From Sulfidibacter corallicola (GTDB lineage: Bacteria > Acidobacteriota > Holophagae > Acanthopleuribacterales > Acanthopleuribacteraceae): a stretch of 64,000 nt of DNA. The stretch is from contig NZ_CP071793.1 in the NCBI RefSeq assembly GCF_017498545.1, positions 3,348,001-3,412,000 of the forward strand. Reading direction: 5' to 3'. Below are positions 44,621 to 56,240 of this stretch, piece after piece (the first letter of the stretch is position 1; each line of letters opens with the position of its first letter). A model generated the notes under the pieces. It ran no database searches. It saw only the letters and a list, made by a program, of their open reading frames with translations, and was not told the DNA's origin. A program made the translations under genes and the position numbers.

Positions 44621-45853
44621 ATGAAGGTCGCGACGTTGATGTGGATTTTACTGTTGTTGTCGGGGCCGAGTTCATCGGGTTCCGGGCAGCCGACCAAGGG
44701 CGCGACCAACCGCGCGGGACTGCTGTACGCGGAAGTCACCATGATAACCGGCAACATCTATCGCGGCTCGCTGCGTTGGGGCAAGGAGGAAGCCTTCTGG
44801 GGCGACCACTTCGATTCGTCCAAGGAATCGCTGCCCTACGCCAAACACATCCCCGACGAGATCCGTCGCAAGAAAAAGAACATCAAGGTATTGGGTGTCC
44901 GGGTCGGTAGCGAATTCAAGAACCTCAGCCCCTCCCGTCGCTTCACCTGCAGATTCGGCGATATCGAGCAGATCATCGTCAACGGATCCGAAGACGCCAT
45001 CGTGCACGTGAAATCCGGATCCATGTTCCAAGTTCGCGGCTATGCCAACGACGTCGGCGGCCAAATCCGCGTCTGGGACGAGGAATTGGGAGAAATGGAG
45101 CTGGACTGGCGCGACCTGGCCAAAATCGAGTTCATCCCCGTTCCCAAGGGTGGCGGGCCCGAAATCCACCGCCTCCACGGCATGGTCACCACGAATCAGG
45201 GTACCTACGAGGGTTTCATTCAGTGGGATTTGGAGGAGTGCCTGAGCAGCGACCTGCTCGACGGCGATGCCAATGGGAAACGCCACTCGATTCCCATGGG
45301 CGACCTCACCCGAATCGAGCGCGTGCCGGGCAATAAGGTCCGCATCACGCGCACCAGCGGCGAGCAGCTCACCCTGGGCGGCACCAACGACGTCAACGAC
45401 GACAACAAGGGCATCATGGTCGAAAACCCGGACTACGGCCGCGTCAAAATTAAATGGGAACAGTTCAAGAGCCTGGATTTCAAACAGGTCGACCACACCG
45501 GCCCCGACTTCGACGAGTTCACCGAGCAGGGACGGTTACGCGGCAGCGTCACCACCAAAAACGGACAAAAGCACCAGGGCCACCTGGTCTTCGACATCGA
45601 CGAAAGCGAAACGTGGGAGCTGCTTGACGGGCACACCAAAGGGGTCGAATACTCGATTCCCTTCGTAATGGTGGATACCTTGGAACCCACGCCCCATCAC
45701 TCGAAGGTCAGGTTGAAGAGCGGTCTGGAATTGACCTTGAACGGCACCGCCGACGTGACCACCGACAATCTGGGTCTGCTGGTGATCTCGGCCAAAGACG
45801 CCGAACCGCTCTATTTGGAGTGGACCCAGGTGGAACGAATCAATTTGGACTGA
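44621..45853 (+). CDS. Exported protein with three internal repeats, unknown function
   Basis: This 410-residue protein has an N-terminal hydrophobic signal-like segment (~1-22) and three homologous beta-rich units at ~36-170, ~186-288 and ~302-410. Each has a start like VTTxNGxxxxGxxxxD, a middle IPxxDL-type segment, and an end like LxLxGTNDVxxDNxGxxV, then a W-x-x-(V/F)-x-x-(I/L) stretch. No known family is recognised. GGGAGG lies before the ATG at 44621. It is 193 bp downstream of the ankyrin gene but has its own promoter candidate. It likely sits in the periplasm; anything further is unknown. Confidence 0.75.
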   Translation: MKVATLMWILLLLSGPSSSGSGQPTKGATNRAGLLYAEVTMITGNIYRGSLRWGKEEAFWGDHFDSSKESLPYAKHIPDEIRRKKKNIKVLGVRVGSEFKNLSPSRRFTCRFGDIEQIIVNGSEDAIVHVKSGSMFQVRGYANDVGGQIRVWDEELGEMELDWRDLAKIEFIPVPKGGGPEIHRLHGMVTTNQGTYEGFIQWDLEECLSSDLLDGDANGKRHSIPMGDLTRIERVPGNKVRITRTSGEQLTLGGTNDVNDDNKGIMVENPDYGRVKIKWEQFKSLDFKQVDHTGPDFDEFTEQGRLRGSVTTKNGQKHQGHLVFDIDESETWELLDGHTKGVEYSIPFVMVDTLEPTPHHSKVRLKSGLELTLNGTADVTTDNLGLLVISAKDAEPLYLEWTQVERINLD

Positions 45854-45864
45854 GGCCGTCGAAT

Positions 45865-45888
45865 CGAGCGGACCGCGGGGTCCGCTCG
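45865..45888. terminator. Hairpin between convergent genes
   Basis: cgagcggacc pairs perfectly with ggtccgctcg around a 4-nt loop, 12 bp after the stop of the three-repeat gene and just before the end of the sugar dehydrogenase gene. There is no T tract on either side. Confidence 0.45.
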
Positions 45889-45899
45889 GCTCGCGCGCT

Positions 45900-47222
45900 T
45901 CAGGGCTGTGCGTTGTAGAACTGGATGAACGACAGCACCGAGATCGTCTCGCCCAGACAGTTGCCGTCCGGGTTTTGGTTCCAATTGGTCAACAGAAAGA
46001 CCAGTGAAGGCGGACAGGTCTCGCGAAAACGAAAAATATCGCTGCCGCTCTGCACGTAGAGCTCGCCGTCGGCATCTTCACCGAAGGTCGTCGGCCGGTT
46101 GAGGTTGGGAAGGTCCGTCGTGGCGGTGAGCTCTTCGACGACCCAATTCTCGCCTACTCGATTGGCCGCCCAGACACGTCCCGAACACCAATCCGTGTAG
46201 AGGTAGCGACCCACCAAGCCCGGCGCCAGGCTGCCACGGTAGACATAACCACCGGTAACCGAGCATCCGATCGTGTGCGAATATTCGGCGACCGGTAGGG
46301 TCAAGGCCGCATCGTTGCACAACGGCGCATCGCCGGGACAGTCGGGATCCTCTTCGAAACAGTTGGTCCCTTCCATGCGATCCCAACCGTAATTCTCGCC
46401 GCCGGTGCTGGCCGCCGGTTGGAAATTGACTTCTTCCAGGGAGTTCTGACCCACGTCGGCAATGTAGAAGTCACCAGTCTGGCGATCGAAGGAGAAACGC
46501 CAGGGGTTGCGCAGGCCCAAAGCCCAGATCTCTTCCCGAGCGCCATCGACCCCCACGAACGGGTTGCTGGCGGGAATGCCGTGGAACGGCGGGTTGTCGG
46601 GATTATCGTCGACGTCGATGCGCAGGACCTTACCGAGGGGGGATCCCAAATTCTGGGCGACGCAATCGGGATCGTTTTGGTTACCACCATCGCCGAGGCC
46701 GATGTACAGGTACCCGTCGGGTCCGAATTTGATGATGCCGCCATTGTGGTTGTTCGCCGGCTGGTCGATGGTCAGCAGGATGGCCTCGCTGGTCTCGTCG
46801 GCCACGTTCGGGTCGCCCGAGACCTGAAACCGGGCGATGACGGAGTCACCGGCCAAGTTGGAGTAGTAGACGAAAAAGTACCCGTTTTGGGCGTAGTTGG
46901 GGTGAAAGGCCGCGCTCAGGAGACCTCGTTCTCCTCCCGACCCCACCGGAATATCGAGAAACGGGGTTTCCAGAACCGTGTCGCCGGCCAGGATGCGGAT
47001 CGTCCCACTCCGCCTCACCAGGAACAAGCGATCGTCTCCGGCGTTGGCGATGTGCACGACATTGCTCAGGGTAGCCACCTGCTCCAACTCGAGTTCCAGG
47101 GGCTCTCCGGCGCGAGCGGCAGCGCCGAAAAAGAACAGGAGGCCGCAAAGTGCCGTCGCCCACAGGCCGCCGCTCATGATGATGGAGTGGGGAAAACGCG
47201 AAATCGATAGGGACCCGTACAT
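45900..47222 (-). CDS. PQQ-dependent aldose sugar dehydrogenase-like protein
   Basis: The 440-residue protein has a signal peptide (~15-38) and a soluble glucose/sorbosone dehydrogenase beta-propeller (GSDH): GDDRLFLVRRSGTIRIL, GERGLLSAAFHPNYAQNGYFFVYYS, NHNGGIIKFGPDGYLYIGLGDGG, LGLRNPWRFSFDRQTGDFYIADVGQN and EEVNFQP. Relatives oxidise sugars in the periplasm or outside the cell using PQQ. The last ~40 residues (CPPSLVFLLTNWNQ onward) follow the propeller and may be a degenerate dockerin-like tail. GGAGG lies 8 nt upstream of the ATG. No PQQ biosynthesis genes are in the window. Confidence 0.9.
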   Translation of the reverse strand: MYGSLSISRFPHSIIMSGGLWATALCGLLFFFGAAARAGEPLELELEQVATLSNVVHIANAGDDRLFLVRRSGTIRILAGDTVLETPFLDIPVGSGGERGLLSAAFHPNYAQNGYFFVYYSNLAGDSVIARFQVSGDPNVADETSEAILLTIDQPANNHNGGIIKFGPDGYLYIGLGDGGNQNDPDCVAQNLGSPLGKVLRIDVDDNPDNPPFHGIPASNPFVGVDGAREEIWALGLRNPWRFSFDRQTGDFYIADVGQNSLEEVNFQPAASTGGENYGWDRMEGTNCFEEDPDCPGDAPLCNDAALTLPVAEYSHTIGCSVTGGYVYRGSLAPGLVGRYLYTDWCSGRVWAANRVGENWVVEELTATTDLPNLNRPTTFGEDADGELYVQSGSDIFRFRETCPPSLVFLLTNWNQNPDGNCLGETISVLSFIQFYNAQP

Positions 47223-47388
47223 GAAAAATCCTCCTGGCGTCTTTGGCGTTCGAGTCCGAGCGACACGGCCGCCAGACGCGCAATACGAGATGAACTGCCT
47301 TGTATTCTACAAGGTTACTGACGAAGTCCCAGTGAGTTCCGTATACTCGAACACCTTTTCCGCGATTTGCTTCAATCGGCGGCGGCGC

Positions 47389-50160
47389 TCAATCCTTCAG
47401 GTTCTCCCGAACGAAATCCTCGAATTGCTCGGCGGGAACGGGCCGCGAAAAATAAAACCCCTGCAGATAGTCGCACCCACATGATTTGAGGAACTCCCAC
47501 TGTTCCACCTTTTCGACGCCCTCGGCGACCACCTTCATGTGGAGTTTGTGGGCCAGGGAAACCATTGCCTCGACCAGCGCCGCATCGTCGCTGCGGTGGT
47601 GCACGTGGGACAGGAAATTGCGCTCGATTTTGAGGATCCGAGCCGGGAAGCGCCGCAGGTAGCTCAGCGACGAGTAGCCGGTTCCGAAATCGTCCACCGA
47701 AAACCGGATCCCGCGCTGGGTGAGGATGCGCAAATCCTGCATGAGCTGTTCGGTCTCCTCCAACATGAGGCTTTCGGTGATTTCCAAAACGAGATGCCGG
47801 GGGTTCAGGCCCGACTCGTGAAGTGCCGCTTCGATGGTTTTGCGAAAGTCGTGTTGGCGGAATTGACGGGTGGAGAGGTTGACGCTGATGTGCAGGTCCA
47901 TACCGCGCTCGTGCCAGGCCTGGGCCTGGATGCAGGCGGTTCTCAGGACCCAATCGCCGATGGGGATGATCAGGCCCGTTTCCTCCGCCAGGGAAATGAA
48001 GTTGCCGGGCGGCACGATTTCGCGCACGGGATGGACCCAGCGCAACAGGGCCTCACAGCCCACGATCTTGGCGGTTTGCGTATCGAGGATCGGCTGGTAG
48101 TACAACCGCAGTTCACCCAGGTCGAGCGAACGCCGCAGATCGTGCTCCAGGCGCATTCGCTCCTCGGCCGCGGCGTTCATCGCCTGGGTGAAAAACCGGT
48201 AGCTGTTGCGGCCCGCCTCTTTGGCCTGGTACATCGCGGTGTCGGCGTGTTTCAACAGATCGCGAATGGTGTCGCCGTCGTGCGGGAAGATGGTGATGCC
48301 GATGCTGCCCGAAATGAACAGCTCGTGCCCATCGATGTAAAAGGGTTGCGCCAGTTGTTTGAGAATCTTGTCGGCCACGATTTCCGCGTGACGCGCCTGT
48401 TTCAAATCGGGAAGGATGACGGTGAACTCGTCGCCGCCCAACCGCGCCACGGTATCGGAATCGCGGGCGCAGACTTCCAAACGCCTGGCCGCGTCCTTGA
48501 GCAGCAGGTCGCCGATGCCGTGCCCCAAGGTGTCGTTGACCAGTTTGAACCGGTCCAGGTCGATGAACATCACCGCCACCTGGCAACTGTTCCGTCGCGC
48601 CATTTTCATCGCGTTCGACAGGCGGTCCATGAACAGGACCCGGTTGGGCAGGTCGGTCAGCGAGTCGAAATTGGCCTGGCGCCGGATGATCTCTTCGGCC
48701 TCGTTGCGCTTGGTGATGTCGGCGAACACGGCGACGTACTGCAGCCCTTCCGGATGGGTCGGGTTTTCCACCGACACCAACGAGGCCCAAGCCGGAAAGT
48801 GAACCCCGTTCTTGCGCCGAAACCAAATCTCGCCCTCCCATTTGCCACCCGCGCGCAACGCCAGCCAAATCGGTTCGAAAAAGCTGGGCGCATGACGGTC
48901 GGCGAACAGGAACTGGGGCCGCATCCCCACGACTTCGTCGGCATCGTAACCGGTCACCGCGGTGAAGGCCGGGTTGATTGCCTCGAGCCGGTTGTGGGCA
49001 TCGGTGACGAAAATGGCCTCGCTTGTGGTTTCGAACACCTTTGCGGCCAGGTGCATTTGGGTTTCCGCCTCGATCAACGGCGTCACATCCGTGACGAAAG
49101 CGAACGACCCGGTCAATTCATCGACCTCGTTGCGCAACACGGTGGCGCTGACCACGCAGTGGATCTTGTGGTCCCCCTCCCCCAAGAGCGCCAGTTCCAG
49201 TCGGCACTGATTCTGTTGGTCGGCACCCGACAAGGGAGGACGCACGATCTCGTGAAACATCTCCGGCATCAGTTGCAGCACACAACGGCCGATCAATTTG
49301 TCGGCTTCGATCTTCAGCATGCGGCACAGTGCCTGGTTGACCTCGACGATCTCCAGCTTGGCGTTCAGGACCCAAAATCCTTCGGAGGTCGAGTCGATCA
49401 TCGCCTGGTACTTCCATTCGGAGGCGCGCAACCCGCTTTCGACCTGCTTGATACCGCTCAAGTCTCGGGGAATCAATACCAACCGTACGCAGTCGTGGCC
49501 GCGCAAAGGACCGATCATCAGCTCCACGTGTACGGGACGCCCCGAGCTGTGCCTCAAACGGATTTCTTCCATGACGAACGCCGGTTCGCGTTCGGCGCGA
49601 TCGACCAATTCGCTGAGGCGGCGGCGTTCGCCCTTGACCACGAGGTCGGTCAGCACCACGTGTTCGATCGGCTGATCCGCGGGAAATCCCAAAAGGTCGA
49701 AACCGGCCGGATTGGCGAAAATGAGGCGCCCCTCACGGGCCATCAGCATCGGCCACGGTGCGTGCCCGATAAAATTCATCACTTCTTCCAAGCCGTGTGC
49801 AAGGAAGATCTGGATCAGGCAAGCCGTGCCCTCTCCCCGCCTCACCGGTTGAAAGACCAACCGGTACAGGCCGGGAATGCGGTTGGTTTCCGGAGAGCCG
49901 GGAAACCAATCGATGAGCGACTCTCCCTGAATGTAGCGAGCTTGTCCCGTCTCCAGCGCATCGTCGAGCATGAGCTGCAGATGACCGCCCTTCCAATGGG
50001 GCAAAAGGTCATACAGTTCGCGATCGGCACAAGTTTTCTCATCCAGGCCCGTTTTCTCCACAAACCAGGGGTTCGCGAGCAGAACCTTCCCTCCGTCATC
50101 TACCAAAAAAAAGCCACAGCCAGCAGCGGAGATCAATTGTTCGAGGAAATTTGGAGCCAA
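47389..50160 (-). CDS. PAS-GGDEF-EAL signalling protein
   Basis: This 923-residue cytoplasmic protein has about four PAS-like segments (~5-105, ~125-240, ~255-370, ~385-495), then a GGDEF domain with GGDEF at 575-579 and an RDSD I-site ahead of it, and an EAL domain with EALLRW from 703, DFGTGYSSLSYLRRF and AEGVE. Both the cyclase and the phosphodiesterase sites look intact, so it may make or degrade c-di-GMP depending on PAS input. I place the start at a TTG at 50160, because AAGGAG lies 6-7 nt upstream and the first PAS begins just after; the ATG at 50268 would add 36 unrelated residues. There are no transmembrane helices. Confidence 0.92.
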   Translation of the reverse strand: MAPNFLEQLISAAGCGFFLVDDGGKVLLANPWFVEKTGLDEKTCADRELYDLLPHWKGGHLQLMLDDALETGQARYIQGESLIDWFPGSPETNRIPGLYRLVFQPVRRGEGTACLIQIFLAHGLEEVMNFIGHAPWPMLMAREGRLIFANPAGFDLLGFPADQPIEHVVLTDLVVKGERRRLSELVDRAEREPAFVMEEIRLRHSSGRPVHVELMIGPLRGHDCVRLVLIPRDLSGIKQVESGLRASEWKYQAMIDSTSEGFWVLNAKLEIVEVNQALCRMLKIEADKLIGRCVLQLMPEMFHEIVRPPLSGADQQNQCRLELALLGEGDHKIHCVVSATVLRNEVDELTGSFAFVTDVTPLIEAETQMHLAAKVFETTSEAIFVTDAHNRLEAINPAFTAVTGYDADEVVGMRPQFLFADRHAPSFFEPIWLALRAGGKWEGEIWFRRKNGVHFPAWASLVSVENPTHPEGLQYVAVFADITKRNEAEEIIRRQANFDSLTDLPNRVLFMDRLSNAMKMARRNSCQVAVMFIDLDRFKLVNDTLGHGIGDLLLKDAARRLEVCARDSDTVARLGGDEFTVILPDLKQARHAEIVADKILKQLAQPFYIDGHELFISGSIGITIFPHDGDTIRDLLKHADTAMYQAKEAGRNSYRFFTQAMNAAAEERMRLEHDLRRSLDLGELRLYYQPILDTQTAKIVGCEALLRWVHPVREIVPPGNFISLAEETGLIIPIGDWVLRTACIQAQAWHERGMDLHISVNLSTRQFRQHDFRKTIEAALHESGLNPRHLVLEITESLMLEETEQLMQDLRILTQRGIRFSVDDFGTGYSSLSYLRRFPARILKIERNFLSHVHHRSDDAALVEAMVSLAHKLHMKVVAEGVEKVEQWEFLKSCGCDYLQGFYFSRPVPAEQFEDFVRENLKD

Positions 50161-50561
50161 ACTGTACTCCTTGATACTGTCACAAGAATAGGGATGAACA
50201 ATAAAATGGATAATCCGCAACCGACACTCTGTACTCTTAACCCTTCGGTCAACGGGCAAAAAAATCAAGAAGTGGACCGATCCTGCAGGTATCGGCGCCT
50301 TCGGAAACCGACCCGCACGAGGCGAGAGGCTCCCAAGTTTCCTGATTCGAAATGGTCATGTCTCTTGATCGTTTGCGCCTTCAATCCTAGCATAGTGCTT
50401 AGCCGAAACGAGTTACTCGTCGAGAGGCTTCTTCGCGTTCCTAGGGCTGGGACGAACCACACGCGGCCGATGTGATCCCTCGATCCATGATCGCCCCTTG
50501 GAAACGCGGGCCAGGTTCCCGCCCACCATGCACAGGAAAACCCTTGGTACGAGCGGAATGT

Positions 50562-51119
50562 ATGAAAAAAAGCACGATCGTGATCGAAGAAATCCGAGAT
50601 CTCTTTTTCCAACTCTGGCAGGATGCGTTGGCATGGCTGGCGGCGAACCCAACCGCGGGTTCCATCATCCTGCTGCTCTTTGCCGCCGTGACGGTATTCC
50701 TGACCTTGAAAGCCGTCGCCCTCAAAAACCGCTGGAGCGGGTATTTCGGTCGCCGCCGCGGCCTGCGGGCGGAACGCGGCGCGCTCAAGCTGCTGAGACG
50801 GGCGGGATACACCGTCATCGATCCCGATCCCCGGATTTCGTACGAGTTGTGGATCGACGGCGCCCGGCGCCGTTTCGACATCACACCGGACCTTCTCGTG
50901 GCCCGCGACGGGAAGGATTACATCGTGGAAATCAAGAGAAAAGAGCGGTTGGGCGGCATCAACAACGCGATCGTGCGCCGTCAGGTCTTGGAATACGCGG
51001 TGGCCACGGGAGGCCCTTGCCTGCTGGTGGACATGACGAGCAGGACCATCACGGAGGTCGCGCTGCCGGGACACATCCGCGAACGAATCGCGGAAGACGC
51101 GGCCCACGCATTCGAGTGA
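50562..51119 (+). CDS. Membrane-anchored PD-(D/E)XK nuclease-like protein
   Basis: The 185-residue protein has one predicted transmembrane helix (~31-52, AGSIILLLFAAVTVFLTLKA) and a cytoplasmic domain resembling the PD-(D/E)XK fold: GLRAERGALKLLRRAGYTVI (helix then strand), FDITPDLLV with D110, and YIVEIKRKE with E123-x-K125, which are the likely metal-binding residues, followed by RRQVLEYAVATG. This resembles Mrr/restriction-endonuclease-like nucleases. No partner methyltransferase is present. The ATG at 50562 has GAGCGGA upstream; an upstream frame to 50472 is less likely. Whether it cuts DNA is unknown. Confidence 0.75.
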   Translation: MKKSTIVIEEIRDLFFQLWQDALAWLAANPTAGSIILLLFAAVTVFLTLKAVALKNRWSGYFGRRRGLRAERGALKLLRRAGYTVIDPDPRISYELWIDGARRRFDITPDLLVARDGKDYIVEIKRKERLGGINNAIVRRQVLEYAVATGGPCLLVDMTSRTITEVALPGHIRERIAEDAAHAFE

Positions 51120-51981
51120 ATTTCATGCCGCAGCGCGGAACTCGAACCAAAACAACGACTTCCAGAAAATTGCAAAGCGGCCATCTTACCATTTTGACCA
51201 TGGGAAGACATCTGTTTTACGCAGCCTTTGCCGGAACTTTCCGAAATGATGATAGAATGGTGTTTGACTAATGGAATTAGTCAAAATTCAGATTCAACAT
51301 TTCAAAGGAGAGGCGTGACTGACATAAAGCGTAACATTCTTACCAAGCAGAGCGTTAATGCTCAACCGGCCGCGTCCCCTTGGCAAGAGGACCTGGCCTT
51401 CGATGCGCCATCCGACCCGGATGGCAAGTCCCACCCCGGATCGCCCGCCCGAAACCGGCGCGGTCAACGCAACGATGCAGCCCGCGATTTGATTTTCATT
51501 TAATGCGCCGCCGTCACGGGCGAAAGGCGTCATTCGGGTCAGCGATACGACATGACAATGGGTTTCCCGCGGTTCCCTAGGAGAATCGGAGAAACCACAA
51601 CCTCAAAAGGCACCAACCTCGGCGGTATTTCGCCGCGGCGTTCACCTCAGAGGCGATGAGACATTTGGCTCCCCGATCGTCAGGGGACCGGTAGACCGAG
51701 CGAACTCGCTTCCTTCACCATGCTCACCTCGTTTCCACCGTTCGGATGTCCGAACCGGGAACAGGGTACCGAGGCCCGCTACCATCTCCGTCCGAACGCC
51801 AGACAACGCGAGTTCCGCCGACGTTGGCAAATGATCTTTCTTCGCCAAGGCTAGGACAGCCCCCGCTACGAGGCGGTGCGATCCCGCGATGAGAGGGCAC
51901 CCCGTCCCGCGCACCCCAAACGAAAAAACGCCGGCCCGTTGCGGGTCCGGCGTTTTCGGTTCGCTATCGCTGCGACGCGCC
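51120..51981. other. 860-bp gene-poor region
   Basis: Short open frames here (for example 51228-51503) have no family signature, no good ribosome binding site and a composition unlike the genes. Apart from the terminator at 51922-51954 I see no RNA gene, repeat or mobile element. Confidence 0.5.
51922..51954 (-). terminator. Rho-independent terminator of the lytic transglycosylase gene
   Basis: On the minus strand aacgccgg pairs with ccggcgtt around an inner ccc/ggg pairing, followed by a T tract (A run at 51922-51928 on the plus strand), 28 bp after the stop codon. Confidence 0.85.
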
Positions 51982-52701
51982 TCACTCGGCGCTGGCCAAC
52001 CTCGCCTGCTTGCGCTCTTCGCTCTTGCGCGCCACCAGTTTGGATTTGCGCTTGGCGGTATTGTCGTAGGGATGGCTCTTCTGTTCGTAGTATCTGCGCA
52101 CCTTTTTGACGTACCGTTTGGTTTCCTTGTAGGGCGGAATGCCGCCGTATTTGTCCACGGCATTCTCTCCGGCGTTGTAGGCCGCCAGGACCAAATCCAC
52201 ATCGCCTTCGAAATAGCTCAGCAGGTAGCGCAAATAGGAAATGCCGCCGCGGATGTTCTGGCGCGGATCCCAGGGATTGGTCACACCGAAGCGTTCGGCC
52301 GTGAAAGGCATCAACTGCATGAGCCCGATCGCCCCCTTGCTGCTGAGGGCCTTGATATTGGCGGCCGATTCCACCTGAATCACCGCGTAAACGAGGTCGG
52401 GGTCGACGGACATCGACTTGGCGATCGGAAACACCAGGCCCTCGAGCTGCTCGTGCGACAGGCTCTTGCCCTTACTGCGACGCGCCCTGACCTGGGCGGC
52501 TTCCTTGGCCCGAACCGTTTTCGGCACGAAGGTGTCGACCAGCTTGTATTTTCTCTTTTTGGACTTTTCCACCGGTTTGTCGGTGATTACCAAACGCCCG
52601 TCGGCGTTCTTGTAGGCATAGAGTTTTTGGGCGAAAGCCGAAGGTTGCAGAACCAGGAAGGCAGTCAGGCTCCATATACAGCAAATGGCCAGCTTTTTCA
52701 A
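51982..52701 (-). CDS. Lytic transglycosylase (SLT domain, DUF4124 N-terminus)
   Basis: The protein has a signal peptide, a DUF4124-like segment (KLYAYKNADGRLVITDKPV), a basic linker and a soluble lytic transglycosylase domain with catalytic Glu E111 in YAVIQVESAAN, GAIGLMQLMPFTAERFG and LVLAAYNAGENAV. It cleaves the MurNAc-GlcNAc bond of peptidoglycan to yield anhydro-MurNAc products, which AnmK in this window can recycle. A TTG at 52701 with AGGGAG 6 nt upstream gives a normal K-K signal peptide; the ATG at 52716 is the alternative and would add 5 residues. The C-terminal ~30 residues are Lys/Arg-rich. Confidence 0.9.
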   Translation of the reverse strand: MKKLAICCIWSLTAFLVLQPSAFAQKLYAYKNADGRLVITDKPVEKSKKRKYKLVDTFVPKTVRAKEAAQVRARRSKGKSLSHEQLEGLVFPIAKSMSVDPDLVYAVIQVESAANIKALSSKGAIGLMQLMPFTAERFGVTNPWDPRQNIRGGISYLRYLLSYFEGDVDLVLAAYNAGENAVDKYGGIPPYKETKRYVKKVRRYYEQKSHPYDNTAKRKSKLVARKSEERKQARLASAE

Positions 52702-52989
52702 AGTGGACTCCCTCATCGAAATGGCGTGGTTTCAACCTCATCGGCAGAAATGAAAAAAGGTCAAATCGGCGATCGACCACGTCTCGGAGACGCGAGGCTC
52801 CATTATACACGATTCGGGATGCAGAGACGGCGAACCCCGCGTGAGGAACGCCTCACAGGGCGAACAGCGCGGCACGGACGGCGCGTCCCACATACCGACG
52901 AACCACGCCTTCCACACCGTCATTTCCTTGAAAAGCCTCTTTTTTACAGCCCCTTGCATAAACCAGAGGCAAGTCCCTCGGTGGGCGGA

Positions 52990-55596
<2,607 letters not shown>

Positions 55597-55735
55597 GAAG
55601 TCGGGTCCTCCGTGCAACAAGTTCCGAACAAAAACCAGCCATCATAGCACAAAAGCACGGGGCGAAAATGGTGCCGCATCAACGGGCCGAATGGTGCGGA
55701 GGAGAACCCGATCTACCGCGAAAGCCGCGATCTCC

Positions 55736-56164
55736 TTAGGCGGCGTTGGCGGCGGCGAAGGCCTTGATCCGCTCGACCATGGAGTAGAAGCCGTTGCGGC
55801 GATTGACGCTCAAATGCGATCCCAGCTCGAGTCTGTCGAAAAGGTCGTTGATATCGGTTTGGAGAATGAAACCGGGTTCCTTGCCCGAAAACAGCGTCAA
55901 CAACACGCCGATCAGGCCCTTGACGATGTGCGCATCGCTATCGGCGCAAATGTCCACCACCGATGGGCTCTCCCCCCGCATGCGTGTGATCATCCACACC
56001 TGACTGATGCAGCCTTCCACCTTGTTGATGTCGTTTTTTTCGGATTCGGGGAAATCGGGCAGCTTCCGTCCCAGGTCGATGAGGTAGCGGTAACGGTCTT
56101 CCCAATCGTCAAACAGTTCAAAATTCTCGATCAACTCGTCGACCGTCAACTCACCAATGGCCAT
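55736..56164 (-). CDS. sufE: SufE-like cysteine desulfuration protein
   Basis: The 142-residue SufE-fold protein carries its sulfur-accepting Cys at C52 in KVEGCISQVW, near position 51 as in E. coli SufE, and has the WEDRYRYLIDLGRKLP motif. It takes persulfide from the SufS cysteine desulfurase and passes it to the Fe-S scaffold SufBCD. No suf or isc genes are adjacent. The Rieske and 3Fe-4S proteins in this window would be consumers of such clusters. CAGGAGGGA precedes the ATG at 56164. It lies 116 bp from the alaS start codon on the same strand. Confidence 0.9.
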   Translation of the reverse strand: MAIGELTVDELIENFELFDDWEDRYRYLIDLGRKLPDFPESEKNDINKVEGCISQVWMITRMRGESPSVVDICADSDAHIVKGLIGVLLTLFSGKEPGFILQTDINDLFDRLELGSHLSVNRRNGFYSMVERIKAFAAANAA

Positions 56165-56240
56165 ACAGATCCCTCCTGTCTCTTCGGGTGCGCGAGGCAC
56201 CTCGACAGGAACATTATACCGGGAAACGGGTCCGTTCGAC

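Noticed and set aside
47539..50475. 978-codon open frame on the plus strand, antisense to the PAS-GGDEF-EAL gene
   Set aside because: It mirrors the codons of a clear, fully motif-bearing gene; its translation is His/Gln/Arg-rich with no domain. Long antisense frames are common at this GC content.
51228..51503. 91-codon frame in the gene-poor region
   Set aside because: No ribosome binding site, biased composition and no similarity pattern.
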